From Numida meleagris (Eukaryota > Chordata > Aves > Galliformes > Numididae), in the NCBI RefSeq assembly GCF_002078875.1, contig NC_034414.1, positions 14,434,107 through 14,498,106 of the forward strand: 64,000 bases of DNA, in the 5' to 3' direction. Below the pieces are notes generated by a model. It ran no database searches, was not told the origin of the DNA, and worked only from the letters and a program-made list of their open reading frames with translations. Below, piece after piece: positions 11,364 through 25,720 of this stretch. Position numbers and translations under genes: made by a program. Each line of letters starts with the position of its first letter. The first letter of the stretch is position 1.

Positions 11364-14300
11364 TTTTTCTCTTCAAACATCTGGACAAGGGCACAGTGTG
11401 GAAGAGGCCCATTCGGAACTACTCAAGCTGCTATTTAGTTAAACTCTTACTCAATAACACACTGTGCTCTGTGGCCCCTAGCAATTTAATCCATTTTTAT
11501 CTGTTTCACTGTCTAAAATTGGAGAATATTCCACGTAGCAGAGATGTAAATGGCATAGTTAATGATGAGATAATTGACCTTTTCAAAATCATTTGCTAAT
11601 TAGTGCAGTTTTTGCTTGCATCCTGTTGTCAGCGCTGTAGACAAGACTGCTTATTACTATAGCTTAATAACTTTAATTAAGTTACATTAATCAAATTAAA
11701 AATCCAAGCCAAACAAATAATAATAATAGAAAGCACTTGGTAAGTGTTAGATGTCTCAGAATAACATGTAAGGATAATTTTTCTTCTCTTACTTCTTTTC
11801 ACTTTGCTGTCCAGGCTTTCTATTGCCCTTTTTTGATCATGTCAAGAAATTCCGGTTAGAGTAAGTAGGCTTACTGATTAGCTTTGGAATTAATTCTTTT
11901 TCTGCTACGTTACAAATTGAAATGCAAATAGTTTGCTAAATTATGAACTGTGTTCTTGTGACCCTAAACAGCATGCTTTATAAATCCATGTTTTAGGTTA
12001 AATCCCCAGGGTGCAAGTTAAAAGCCTATGAGTAGGGCTGGAACTGCTTGTGCAGGTACTGGTTCTCATCTTGAAAGTAAGATCCCAGCCTCTGTGATTT
12101 TCAGTTCTGTTTCACCCAGATCACATAAAAGCAGTGTATGGTCGTAGTGTATCTTTAAAGGCATGTAAGATCTGCTTTCTAAGCTAGGCACTTATAGGAC
12201 ATAAGATGCACAAAGGGCTGGGATGTGTTACGTAAGTGAGGAGTGAGAGATTGCTATGGATTATAGGTTTCCCCATCCCCTGAACTAGGCAAGCTATTTT
12301 TCAGTCGCAGTCTATAAAACCAGAAATGTGACCAGGCAGCAATTTTACAAAGCTTGGGTAAAATTTAGTGGTGACGGTATGATTTTTTATTTTCTGCTTT
12401 GAGAATGGTACGGTAGAAAGTAAGAATCTGGTGATGAATCTATGATTTTGCTTTGAGAGCTAAGCTCTTTGCTTAGTAAAATCTTTAAGGAAAGTATATG
12501 CGTGTGCACAGACGAGGGAGAGAAGGGCAGTTGTTCAGAACTGAAATGTAGCTTCCCTCATGTAAGAGGTATTTTGAAAGATATGGGGCCTAAGCAGTGA
12601 GGTTTCAGTTGGGAGCTGAGGACTTCTGAATTATGTTTTTCTTTCATTGGCTGCTTGCCTTTACATGAATCACTTCAGGTAATAAAACCCAGGACATTGT
12701 GTCTTTTCAATTTCTGGCTGTCAGAGTGGTTCCCGAAGTTTAGCTATTGGTGGTTTACACTTTAGGAAACTGTGATACCAAAGCTGAAGACCTCCTTTCA
12801 CTGAAATTTTGGGTAAGATGACCTACCCTTGAGATCTGACTTTGCCTTGAAGATGAGTCAGCTCATGGTTAGACATGAGCTAATTGGGTAGATGCAACAG
12901 ATTCTTCATTCGGAGTCCTAACACACGTGTTAGAGAGTGAAGCATTTAGAATTTCAGGTCATCTGAAGTTGCAGCTCCGATGTTCTCTTCTTAGTGGAGC
13001 TGTTCTTAGCATTTGCTGCTGTGCCTTAACTAATACAATGAAAACTCATAGTACAGATGGTACTCTGTGTGTTTTGTCCTCGGTAATGGAGAAAGACAGA
13101 AACAACGAGATTTTGATTCCATTTCCAAACTATTTAATTTTATTTGCTCTATATAGCCCTTTCGTCCTGGATTTTTTTCCCATTTGATGTCTGTAACAAT
13201 CAGTGATAGGGCTTGAGTAACAGAGATTCAACCCCTTTTCTTTTTTTTTTTCCTGAATAGCTATGTGAATTTCTCAAGTGCTGTATAGATGTTAGTTAAC
13301 GTTCAGATATCCTTGGTTCCTAAGGTACAGGTTCTGACTTGGCTGGGGTCATCTTTTATTGATGGATGAGTGGCTAGGGTTATGCAAATGTCTGCAAGGA
13401 CTTTTATGGAACAGGTAAGATTTCATGAAAGTATGAGTAACATCACTGAAGTCTGGTTTGGTCAGGGCTTTGTTAGAATTGCCTAAAAACATGGTGTTTA
13501 AATGATTTATGTTGCTGCCTTCTGTTGTCACACTAAGTATTTTTCACTATGCACTTAGAGAAGCTGTTTCAGTATATGCAATTATTTGGAAATACAGAAT
13601 GATCGGCAGAAATAAAGTTGCTTTTGTTTGTTTTGAGATAGCCCATTAACTCTCTTCACTCTGAAAGTATATCATATAAAGTATGTCTGATAAAGAACAC
13701 TAATAATGTAGGCAGGGTGATCTTTGTATGAGATCTTTATGATCAGAATTTATTCCCAAAATGTCCAATTTTCCACTTCTCATACCACTCAGCAACTGAT
13801 AGATTAGTATAAAGCCCCTGGTAATAGTTGTCTCCTGTAATATGTGTTTGGATTTACAGATTTTGTTGTTAATCTTTGGTGGCCTGTGCCCTCCTTCCCA
13901 CTACTCACAAACCCCATTCCCTCTTTATGAGGAGAACGCATAATCCCTTTTGGTCAGGACTAGATATATTCAGTGGTTTCAGAAGTGTTCATCGCTTGGA
14001 TTTGTGCTTGAGAACTTTTTTTCCCCGCTGAGGAAGACACAAATTGTGTGCGAGTTGCAAAGTAACACTTTAGGTGCTTTCAGGTTTAAATTAGTTTATT
14101 GGAGGTTTGTGCATAAGAACAAACAAGAGCTAGGCTGTTGGATTCACTTGAGCAGCAGCTGAGACTGAGACTTCAGTGGTGATAATGTGACTGATATCCA
14201 GCTGGTGCTGGTAGAAGTACCTTCCTTTCAGAGTGTTTACTTATTACAGATAAAATGTATAGCAGTACAGCTGTTGTCTTTGGTAATTGGTGGAGCTCAA

Positions 14301-17300
14301 ATGCTGAAATCTTTTGTACGCCTAACTGAATGTTGTGTACCATTTAGTTGTAGTTTAGCAAGGTATATGATACTGAATTGAAGAGAGTATTTCCTATCCC
14401 AAGCAAACATTTTTGCCAGATATTTCTGTCACATCTGAACTAGGGACTGCAGAAAAGCAACCTGGTTGCTGGCATATTTCTCACATTTTGCAGACCTAAA
14501 TGTTAAACTTACGTAAACAATTTTCTTCAAAAAATCGCTGCACAGCCTGCACTTGCAAATTCTGTGAGTTTTCTTTGCTGTAGCATGAAAGGACCGTTCT
14601 AGAGCACTGCTGGTCCACAAAGTGGCAAGGACAGTAATAGAAGAGATGAATGAATCCTTGAGGATACTGGGGAAGGATGTGCAAGAGCAAGCTCATAATC
14701 CAATGTAAAATGAGACTGTGAGAGTAAGGGCTTGATGCTTTGACTATTTCATATTTTAGTGCCTGAGCATACAGTGCTGTATTCTCTCTAAACCGTGTCC
14801 TTATTACTTGATTGTATTTTCTGATCACTCTTATTTTTGTTTGTTCTTCAAAGATTTTCCGTCCTTAGTTAAAGGATCTCTATATTAAAAATAACAGCTT
14901 TCTGTATTTGAATATGTTTCATTAGTAACAAAAGCAATCTAGTTTTGAACTTACTTTTAGTAGATAAGTTGCTTGCAAATTTTAGCAGCTTAATGAGGGT
15001 CCACTTAGCTAAAACAAACAAAAAGGCCAAAAGAGGTAAGATATGCAGTAAAAAAAACTTTGTACCTTTTCTTTCTGCTTGGTTTATAGGCTTCAGGGAT
15101 TCATCTGTGTCTGATCTGGTGTAGTTAATTTTAGCTAAGGTCTCTTTCTCAGAAATTTTTCTTCTGTCCTCCCTCTGTGGTACTTGCAGAGTTCTCCTGG
15201 ATTGTGTCATTAGCTAAATTCTGCAGCAGAGATTTTTATACCGACTGGGACTTGTTGGGTGTGGCATTTTGGTGAGTTGTTTCCTGTTCTTGGATTGAAG
15301 GGGCAGTGCCTGCTCTAAATTACCTGCTTGCTGCTTTTGCCAAGAACATCAATCTTCTCTCACTATTTATTTTGCCTCATGAGCCTTCCTTTGGGATGGA
15401 CAGCATTCTGGGGCCTGATCTGAATGGGGGTCTTCATGCTTTATGGCCGTCTGCCACAGTCATATAAATAGCTGTTATCCATGTGGCTGATCTCCGTGCC
15501 TGTCTGCACAATGCAGGGCAACTTTTACCTCTTACTCAAAAATCTATATCACCACTGTATTTTATGTTAATGTTCTGTAAGGAGCTCTCTTTACGTTTTA
15601 ATCCATTTCCGCAGAAATGGATTAAAATTTATCTAGCTGCTTCAATTTTTAAAACTACATATAATTAAAAAGAAGTTTAAAACAATGTGATTAAACACTG
15701 TGTAGCTTGGTACCAAATGTGCATGACATGAATTCTTTTGGGCAGCCCTTTTAAAGGGAGATCTGTCCATGTTCACTTGCTCCAAACCTTCCTCCAGGAA
15801 ACTGCCCGAAGTGGGGGATCAGAGCAGGCAGCGTGCCAAGGACTTGAGTTTCAGACAGTTTGGCACACACTGAAAGCTTGTTCTTTCCTGTGTTAAGCCA
15901 TGGGCAGATGTCCATTAAGAATGATGAGGCAAAATTTATATAAAAGCCTTGTAAAATGCCTTTTTTCATGCTCTTACTTGAGAAGTTTTGTGTGGGTGTG
16001 TATTTTTTTCTAAATTTACAAACCCTGGCTTTTGCCCTTGTCCGGTAGAGACTGCTCACCCACCCTTTTCCGTTTCCAGGCGGATTGCTTTTCTGTTATT
16101 TCAGCTCTCTAACTTTCTCTGGCACTGTCCTGTTTGGCTTATTATGAAGGGCTTGCAATAACCCTTTCAGTGCTGCTGTCATCTTTCCCTTAAATCAGGA
16201 CTGGCTGTTGTATTCTAATATATATTATCTCCTCTTGAGATGTTTTCAATTTACTTTATGGCTTTTTGTATACAGGGAATGTAATGTGGCTTTTGTTTGT
16301 ATGTTGACCGTTGTACTATTCACACACAGGGTTTCTTATTCAATACTAAATCAAAACCCCCTACTGAAATGGGATTTCTTAGCAGCTTTGGCAAAGAAAT
16401 GCTTTCTTGAGCTGAGGCAGCACTATCTGCATGTGTAGAATTAGTTAACAGAACTTCGGTAAAATGTTTATTTCGAACTCTCTGAGTCAACTTTCCTCTT
16501 CTCTTAGCAAAGGTTGCTTCCTTCTTCATTGTCTATTCAACATCAGTTGATATTTGCTTGATATTTGCTTCTTTCTCTAGTATTAGTATTTGAAGTAACC
16601 ATGAATTTGCTAAGCAGTTAAGTAAAGCAAGCTGTTTGTTCCCTCTATGATATATAAAATAATGGAGTGTTGTGAGTATATAATCAGGCCAGAAATGTAG
16701 ACTCAAACCTGTTTCTTCTAACAATTCCACGTTTCACTGATTATCTCAGAAAATTAACTTGGCCTGTCCTTAGGTGCAAGTTATGATGCAAGACGGTAGA
16801 AGACAACATGAGGTTGGTAGGTCTTTTCTGCAAGAGATGGAGTAAGTTAGTCTAATCAGTGGAGGGCTGTGTTCCAAATCCTGATACAATTTTTCAGAAA
16901 CGTTGAATGGGATGGGTCAAAGATGCATGTACAAAGTAACAGTCCATGCTGTACAAGGAAATTTAACACCTGTGGAAAAAATCATGCCTTGAGGAAATAG
17001 GGTACATGTGGGCATACTGTCTCCTCTCTTTTCTGACCAGATGTGCAGAACTGAGGTTACTAGTGAGTGTTTTTTTAGATGTAGAGAGATGTTTCATTCA
17101 TATGCAGAACATTCCCTGATGAATAATTAAGGTCTGAGCATAATGTATTGCTTTCCAAGTAGTAGAAGGCTAGCTATTCTTTTCTGTACCCAGCTTTTTA
17201 TTTGGCACGTACATTTCCTTACTAAATGGAGATTTTTTTATAGTAGTTGAAACAGAGATCTTTTAATGCTGTTTTCAAAGTAGTAAGTGGCTGGGAGACG

Positions 17301-19052
17301 GCTGAACGCAGTAAATCATCCATACTAATTTCTCTACCTAAAGAACTGTACTTGAGCTAACTTCCAGAACAACTGGGCCAAATGGTCCTGTAGAAATTCC
17401 CCTCAGAAGCAGAGTAGTAATGGGATGAATGTTTAGCCTGGGAACAAATAACCCGTGGTAAAGTTTATAGATGCTGCTCGGGGAGAGAAGTAAAAGAGAA
17501 GTGGGCTGTCAGAATGTTTTGTTTGTTAGAAGGGACTTGTTAGAGATGTAAAGATTTTCCCTCCTGCCATATGTTTTCACCACAGTAGTGATGATTCAGC
17601 TTGTGCATGCTCTCTGGAATGTGTGCATTTAAAGAGAGAGGAGAAGAGTATTTAGACGCAACTAATTGAAAGTACTGTAGGAAACTGCGTGCAGCATATT
17701 GCTTCACCATAGAGTTGCTGATTTCAGCAAGATTATTGTCCTTGTTTTTATGTTAACTTGAAATAAGGGTATTTTTCATCTTTGTTAACAAAATAAGTTT
17801 CTCCAGAAAACCTCTCTGAGGCAGGGATTTGTTTCTGCAGCAGTGTGTTGGCAAGTACACTTTTGCTGTGTTTCTGTCATAAGTGCTTTTGTCCATGATA
17901 GCATTTTGAGATCCCAGCATCAATGTGGCTGGCTCAGGCTCTGATTGGACAATTTATATTTAGTTGCTGGTTTCCTATAATAGTTTTCAGATGGAGATGT
18001 TAAAGAACGCATACCCTTGTGCTGCTGTAATCCCTGAAAGAGCATGAGGGAGTGAAAAAGGAAAAAAAAGCATTGATATGTTTGGGTAGAAGCAGTTTGG
18101 AAAAAGCAGCAGCTGCTTGCAGCAATGGAATGCTGAAACTTATTTTTAAGAAATGAAGTAGCCAGGAAAAAACCAAAATGCTCATAAAATCAGCGTCTTC
18201 ATCATTTGCTTTTTGCATCCAGACGGGAGCTTAAAAAAAGAAAGCTGAGGAGAAGTCATTCTTTAATTAAGAAAGCTGTGATCCTGCAGTTTACAATAGA
18301 CCTGAGCTGAGATTAAGTAGTAGTCACTGATAGCACCTCACGGTAACTCCTGCATTCTGTAGTGCGAGTGTACTTCCAATGCAAATCAGTGTGTATCCAA
18401 AAACCAGTGCCATATATGCTTCATCTTTTCAGTGCTTGAGTTCAATTAAAACTGAAGACATACCAGATTTGCTTTGAGTTTGGGTTTAAGACCACCTATG
18501 AGAAGGTTTTCCTTAGAGTTTTTTGCTTCTAAGAAAAAAAACTGACTTTAAATTTTGGGTTGACTTATAAGTTTGCTTGTAATTTAGAAAAGATTTTTAC
18601 GTAAACTTTTTAATTTATTAATTATGATGGTATTATTTCTCCAAATTATTAATGAAACCATCACAGTTTTCTTGCTAAGCTTCTCAGTACATCTGTTTCA
18701 TCCTGCACTGGCAGGTGGTACCTGCAGGCACCGGACTTTGAGCTCTTCAGCCACACTGAACCTTACTTGGCTGCTGAGGGACAGCGAGACCTGGCCACAC
18801 AACATGAAGGATCAGGTCCCAGTGCCAACAGCACGTGGGCAGGATCTCTTCAAAGCTGATGGCTGAGAGCAGGAGGTGTAATTCTTTTTCATGATGTATA
18901 GTAAAAGCAGAGTGCTGCTACCACTGTGGTAACATATTGCATCTCTTTGCAGTTCTGGACAGTATTTGGGGGGAAAAGATCAGAAGCATACTGTAGTCTG
19001 CCTGGCTCGAGCTCATGTGGCTACACAGCAGTTTTCATTCTGTAATGGGAGC
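11364..19052. other. Unique non-coding sequence
   Basis: AT-leaning sequence with only short chance frames (largest about 113 codons). No gene, RNA gene or interspersed repeat could be recognised. The one distinctive structure is the perfect hairpin at 15596-15627, listed separately. Confidence 0.6.
15596..15627. repeat. Perfect inverted repeat (14-bp arms, 4-nt loop)
   Basis: The left arm TTTTAATCCATTTC (15596-15609) and the right arm GAAATGGATTAAAA (15614-15627) are exact reverse complements around the loop CGCA. It lies in non-coding AT-rich DNA with no flanking T-run or target duplication that would define an element. The stem is too short for a typical microRNA precursor. Confidence 0.9.
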
Positions 19053-19480
19053 AAATCATAGAAAGCCAGAGTTGGATGAGGCCCATAAAGGTCACTAGTT
19101 AATCTCCAGCTCTGGAGCCAGATCATCTCTGGGGCCTGCAATAATCAAGGTTCTATATCTGTTCCTGTACTGAGAAAACAAACAAAATGTGCAATGCTAA
19201 CCTGTTTTATTTCTTGCTTAATTCAAGTCCCTGTGTTATGCACAGAGCAGGAAGAACATTTTGTTTCCTTTCTCTTTATGGCAGTTTTTCATTCTTGGGA
19301 GACATTATGTTGTTTTTCCTCTCTGTTTTCTCATCTTTGAGGTGGATAAATCTTCACCTTGGTGCCCCCTGGACTTCAGCTAATTCTACATCTGCCTTCA
19401 CCTAGGGGTGTGGAGGGTCGGACACAATACTCCAGATGAGGCCTGATAAATGCTTAGAACTATTTTATATCTGGAAGAAT
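19053..19480 (-). mobile_element. Degraded CR1-like LINE fragments (two pieces)
   Basis: The piece at about 19053-19110 begins AATCATAGAA and continues with GTTGGATGAGG and AAAGGTCACTAGT, resembling the reverse complement of a CR1 3' end. The piece at about 19395-19480 (GGACACAATACTCCAGATGA followed by GGCCTG) resembles the antisense of a more internal CR1 3' region. The sequence between them is too diverged for me to place. This is an old, heavily mutated copy; the call rests on short matches only. Confidence 0.4.
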
Positions 19481-22400
19481 TAACATACTTGTACAGCTCA
19501 GACTCATTCCCCTTTTAGCAACAGTATGACACTATTGATTTCTTCAGCCTGTAATCCCTTGTAACCTTGTTTTCTTTCAGCCTTTGTGTTCTGATCAGTC
19601 CCCCTATTGGGTATAGTTCAATATACTTGCCTCCAGCACCTAGAAAGAAATCAATTTGCCTTCTTTTTAGGCTGCCTTTTTTAACTGTTAAACTTTCAAA
19701 TGAGAAATCTGAAAGGACAACACAAAAACAGTACCGGGTTGAAAAATCTGATTTTATAAGCATAGTATCTTTAGTCATTTGGGCTGTTAAAATAGTGACA
19801 TTGTACTCAGGCTGGAGTTCTGTGGGACCCTTCCCATTGCTTCCCCCTGCTGAGGTAGTAAATATTGAATTGATACATTTGGCTAGCATGCAGTTCTTCT
19901 GCTATCCTAGAGTATATAGACCACAGTTGTTTTAAGATCAATTTTAAAAGAGCTTTTCATGCGATTACTTGGGTAGATGTTGGTTTGCTCGCAGCAAATG
20001 ATCAGTGATTATCTGTAGTACTTTTTGTTCTGTGTGGTAGATCCATTGCTCTGGTCCAGGTGTTCAGGCTCACAACTGTCAGGGAATAGTGGCGTGGACA
20101 GGAAAGGAAGCAGAGAAGCCTGATGGCAGGCAGCATGAGCTGTCATCTCTGGGGGGCAACATTCCTAGGACTGAGCTGCTAGGGGTCTCTGCAGTTTTGA
20201 TTGGCTTCAGAGCTGCCTGGTTCTAACTTTCTGCAAGGCGAGGAAGCCTTTAACTCCAAATGGTGTGTCCCTTTCCACAAGTGTAGCTTCCAATTTGATA
20301 TTAGATTGGGGACAAAAAAAAAAGTGAGGGTAGTGATGAATACCTGAGTGATAGCCACAGCAGGGCTCATGAGAAGGAGGGCGTTTATCTGAAGCAGCTT
20401 TCAGACTGATTAGAAGAAAAGCAGCTCACCAATAAAACGGTTTTCTACAGGGTTTATTCTTGCAAAAGCAGGGTGTGGTTACGGTACTTTGTATTTAAAA
20501 AAAAAAAAAAAGCCGTTTTCTGATTTTGTGCTGCTTTTTGTCAGTGGGATCAGAGATGCTGTGGGGGGTGTGCTGGGGCTGTTTTACACCTCCAGCCTCT
20601 CGCAGGGCTGCGGGCAGCTTCCTCTGGCTTCCTGCTAATTGGCTCCACTGGCAGTTTCTCATTGTTCCTTGCTGGTGACTCAGAAACAGGAAAGAGATCC
20701 CCTGATTAGCAAAAAGCATAGCCACCAAACAGGTGCCTGCATTCTGCTCTAGCAAAGGACAAACCTCCTCAGTCTGGATTTTTTCATAAGATTCTTATCT
20801 GCGAATATGAGGCTCAAGAGGAATGGTTCATACACGCTGATCGGGTAAGGGAGTTTGCATCCTCTTTTGAATCTTCATGGCTAAAACTGCACAAATACGG
20901 AAGCCTTCATTTTCCTTCTAGCAATAGGGTTTGTGAAATTACAACCAAGCGTTCTGTTTCAAAAATAAGAGGATCACCACAGATGAAACGTGCAGCTAAT
21001 TTAGCTTGTGTTCTTTAGCATTTTGTTAGATGTGCTGTTGAGGTGTCTGTGTTTGGTGGGGGAGGGCTGGAGCTGCCTGTGTGAAAATGAGGTGCATCTC
21101 ATCCCACAGAGGAAGTAGCTCTGGCTCGGTAGAGCCACCAAAGCATTAGGAACTGTGTGGTTCCTGAAGAGATGACAGTAATTATTTGAAGTGTTTGTCA
21201 GCAAGTAGCCCGTGATTTTGATATAAGGATGATACTCAAAATGTGATGCTTTCTTGATAGGGAATAGAGGTGACTTTAAATCTAGTTAGCCTAAAAATCC
21301 GTACAAGTAGTTTTGAGTACTTAAAATTACTCTGAGATAACCATACGAGTTTTGTTTAAAACTTACAATTTTCTCTCTGATTGCTGTTAAATCAATTACA
21401 GAGAATGTGCCATTCTTGTAAAGAGCATAACTAGATATTTCTCGTGTAAATAAACTTTTCTAAGAATTAAAGCCAGAGGCTTTTAAGGTGAAAACACTTT
21501 TTTTAGATAATTGCACTTGACTTTACTTATGCAGATGCACTGCATGTCTTGAGATGATGTAGGTTTTATTCTTCAGCACAACATACCAGAGCTGAAGAGG
21601 ACTTGCAGTTCCACGTCGCTGTGTTAACTGTTTGTTAGTGCTTGGTGGTGACTTGGCAAATGAAGAAAGTTGTTAGTCCTGGAGTGTCATTTTCCTCTAC
21701 TGCTTTAAACCATCTGTAATGAGTAAGCATGGTGATAAATGCTTCGTGGTGCAATTGGCTTAGCGCTTCATCCTCAAGAAGCCGTGGTGTATTCTGAAGT
21801 CCAGGATAGAGGTCAGCACACAAGTACCTGGTGTCCTGAAACTAGGAACCTGTTGCACTGTTGTTTGGCAGCCTCTGCACAAGAGAGAGGGACAGGCGTG
21901 CAAGCGGATCAGATTAGAATTGTTTGCTGGTGGTGGCCAGCTAGTCTGTGCTGATTTTACCTGCACTAGCTTGCAGAAGGCCGCTTAGGTTGGCAAAGCA
22001 ACAGTCCTTTATATGCTTAAATTTGATTTTTTAAGAAAATAGAAGCAAATGTTAAGTTTTTTTTACGGTAGCCTAGGTACTAATATTTTCTATCTAGCAG
22101 TCCTTACCTTTTTTTAACTGTAATAAGAAGTTCCACTACTTTGACTGCATGCAAAATCAGACCTAATTAAAAGTTGCTATCCTGCAGGATTTGGTTATAA
22201 GCTGTAAGATGAGCCTATTTCTCTCTGTAGGACTGAGTTTGTAGTAGATAGAGGTTAAGAAGACATTAGTGTTGATGTTTTCTTATTATTTTGTTTTGGC
22301 AGAGGTTTTTGACCCTCTGAGAGATTATCTGAATTTAGAGAATCAGTTAAGAAGTATTTCTGAAATGCATGAAATGCAAAATTGAGTTGTTGATAATTAT

Positions 22401-23537
22401 GCTAAAGGAGGGTGTTTTTTTAGGTTTTAGTTGCACATGGGAAGCACAGTCTTCGACTGATTTGAGGCTTATTAAAAACAAATGCATGCATGGTATAAAA
22501 CTTACTGGAATTAAATTGTGCAAGATCACCCTGTGCATCTGTTTTGCACCTTGTTCTAACTTGCAGGATGCTGCATAATCATCTTAAGGAATTTCACTTG
22601 TTGTGGCCCGGTGCATACCTGCCATTATGTTTTATGGCAATCCTATAACTGGAAGTGTTGTATTACAGCGAGTAAAAACCAGTGGCACCCAAATGTTTGC
22701 ATGAAAAAGAAACTTCAACTGTGAGTTTGTGGGATGCTCCAATATTATCTGATTCTAACATGCTGATGTGCTCTGCTCTATTAAACAGCAGATGCTGAGG
22801 AGTGAATTTCTCTAATTAAAGAAATTCCTTTTATGTTTATCTCTTGCCTAGATAGTTTAATAATGCGAGGCAGTGGAAAAAAGTTCAAATATGTTTTCCT
22901 GTTCAGCCTCAACTTTTGGCATGTCAGCAGAAAGGCTTGTTTTGATCTTTAGGGTTTTTGTTTGGAACAGCATGTTCTTCTTGCCAGGTGGAGCAGCACC
23001 CTGTCGCACAGGTCACACCAGGCGACAGGAGCTCAGTGGTTTGGAATGCTGCAGGACAAATACAAGCTACTGCTGCAACAGATAGCTGCACATAGCAGGA
23101 ACGTGGTTGTAGTGGGATTACTGTTCACAATGTAGCACATGAGGGCTGCTGGCTCCTGTTTCTGAAAGAAGAAAAAAGCAGGTAGTTGGTACAGCCAAAT
23201 GAGACTAATTCGAAGTAATCAGAATGGTCAAGAATGAATTTCCCTTGCGTACTGTGAATCAGACAAGGTAATATTACAGTATATGTTTAATAGTGTTAAA
23301 GCATAAAAGTTGTGTATTTAGTTCTACTCTATTAAATGTGACCAGATTTGAGTTTCTCCTAGTTCCTGGGAGATACGATGCTCGTATTTTGGATGAGGCA
23401 ACCAAATGGATGGGTGATTGGAGAATCTCAGTCCCTGAGATAAAAGGGTTGTGTGAAAACTGCATCTGTTGCAGTAAAGGTGTACACTTTTAATAGTTAT
23501 GCATTCAGAAATCTGGTGGTGAGGAAGGCTGGTAGAG
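19481..23537. other. Unique non-coding sequence
   Basis: No gene recognised. It contains a 15-base A-run at 20497-20511 and a small inverted repeat at 22804-22827 (GAATTTCT and AGAAATTC). Overlapping frames on both strands at 19515-19935 are about 120 codons each and show no known motif. Confidence 0.55.
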
Positions 23538-24020
23538 GGGAAAGCTGGAGAGGGCCCAGAGGAGGGCCACAAAGATGATCAGGGGACAGGAGCACCTCCC
23601 TTATGAAGACAGGCTGAGGGTGCTGGGCTTTTTCAGCCTGGAGAAGAGAAGGCTGTGAGGAAACCTCATTGCAGCCTTCAAGTATTGAAAAGGGAATTAT
23701 AAAAAGGAGGGGAATCAACTTTCTACGAGGGTGGACAGTGATAGAACAAGGAGGAATGGTTTTAAGCTCAAGGAGGGAAAGTTTAGATTGGATGTTGGGG
23801 GAAGTGCTTTACAGAGAGAGTGGTGAGGTGCTGGCATAGGCTGCCTAGAGAGGCTATGTATGCTCTGTCCCTGGAGGTGTTGAAGGCCAGGTTGGATGGG
23901 GCCCTGGGCAACCTCGTCTAGTACCAGATTTAGAGGTTGGTGGCCCTGCCTGTGGCAGGGGGGTTGGAACTTTGATTCTTGAGATCCCTTCCAACCCTAG
24001 CAGTTCTGTGATTCCATGAA
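23538..24020 (+). mobile_element. CR1 LINE 3' fragment
   Basis: The + strand carries the standard CR1 3' region: AGGGCCCAGAGGAGGGCCAC, then CTGGAGAAGAGAAGGCTG, then GGTTGGATGGGGCCCTGGGC. It ends in GATCCCTTCCAACCCTAGC and a degenerate TTCTGTGATTCCATG tail. It is severely 5'-truncated and holds no intact coding part. It is the first of four CR1 copies within about 6 kb. Confidence 0.93.
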
Positions 24021-25720
24021 GGTGTGAAATGCTGTGTTTGCAGCCAGCTTCAGTGCCAGTGCTGCTGAGGACCGCTTGCTCAACTTTCTGGGAAACTTGC
24101 ATTTAGCTTGTGATATCAGGATCAAACAGAGAAGTCGCATAGCCTGGCATCTCCCCCCACCTTGCCCAGTGCTGTCCTGGCTCCTTCTGAAAATACTGAG
24201 TCTTGCTTCCAAAAAAATCAGGTGGGAATGGACCCATGGAGATAAATGCATTATCTCAGGCCTCTGTCTTCTTGAAGGTGATTACTTGCATAATCAATGT
24301 CAGAAATAACTGGTGCCTTGAAACAAATTTGAGTTGGACAGGGAAAAAATATTTAGGAGTAATGTACTCATTAATGGTGTTCAGCTGACTGATAAAATAT
24401 TGTTGGCCCCAAGATCTGTTTCCTCTGCTCTGAGCCACTGATGTAAACTAATGACTCTTGATTTTGAGCCAGCTACTGAAATTGAAAAAGAATTTATTTT
24501 TCTTATATGCTCCCTTCTTGTAGTGATGCAAAACAAGCTGGTGAGGAAAAAAAAATCTTGTATTTCTTTTGTCCAAATATGTAGAAATAAGGACATAGTA
24601 AGTGTACTTCAGAAGATTTTTTATTAAGCATCACTGCAACTGCAGGAAAAACAGTATTAAAGGATGTGACAAGCAGTTTGTGAAAGCCTGTTAAAATAGC
24701 TCATCTGACAGATAGAAGTAGTATGAACACCCAAATATCTTATCTGAGGAGAAGCAGCTGTTTGAATTGTCTTACAGTCCTCCCAAATTACCACTGTTTC
24801 TACCCTTTAAAAAGGGAAAAATCTAAGGGTAGTAATACAGACTGTTATCCTTGGAAAGCGCAGCAAACATTCTGTCAGCCTAAGGCCAAAAATGTGGACT
24901 AACCACTTCAGTTTTTGTTGAATCGGGAATATGTTTTTGGTGAGTCTTCTTTAAAAGGCTGCATGGTGTCAAAAAAGGTGAGCCAAAATATCACACCAAC
25001 ACCGCTGCCTTGAGGGGATCCTTCTGTGTTCTTGGTCAGCCTAAGCTTGTGCTCTCGTCTGTAGAGTTTGCTCTTCCACTTGCTGAAGTCAGGAGCTATT
25101 CTTCTTGCATTGCAGTACTGAGTCAATGGCATACATGATCGCCTTCAGGAATGGGGCTGCTTTTACAAGCGTTGTGGGTATTGCTTTTGTAAGTTGTCCT
25201 CAACTCCTCTGGCCGTTCTGGTAGCCTTTGTCCTGAATGTGTTTTTGTCCTCATGTGTTTTCCTCAGAACTTCTTTTTGCATGTACATGCAGGCAAAAGT
25301 AGTCGAAGCACTTTTTTCATTAATGTACGCATAAAGATTTAAACTTTAGGCCTTATATGGTGAAAGTGTTATAAACTCAGTGTTTCTAAATATGAGATTT
25401 CACTGGAACTTGCGTTGTGAGTCGTTGTTATATTAATAGAGCTGTTCCCAAATATGGATTTGAAACTGAGCCTTCTTTATGGTGAATGCTGCAGATGACC
25501 GAGGAAAATATACATTGAAATAAAATATAAAACAGTTTTTAGGTACCTCTTGATCAATCAGTTGTCTGGATCAGTGAAGCATACATAGTATAGACAGGTG
25601 TTCTGGAACGGAGATACTTCACGTTAGATACTATAGCAGGAAAAATCGTTGGTTTTGTGTGAAAAAATGAATAAGGAAGAAGAATCTCAAGCTACAACAT
25701 AGCAAGATACTCATTTCAAT
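24021..25720. other. Unique non-coding sequence between CR1 copies
   Basis: Only frames under about 92 codons occur, with no recognisable motif. Nothing else was identified. Confidence 0.55.

Noticed and set aside
10366..11442. Frames of 226, 160 and 120 codons rich in Phe, Gly and Trp
   Set aside because: They come from the A+C / G+T low-complexity tract, which lacks stop codons because of its base bias.
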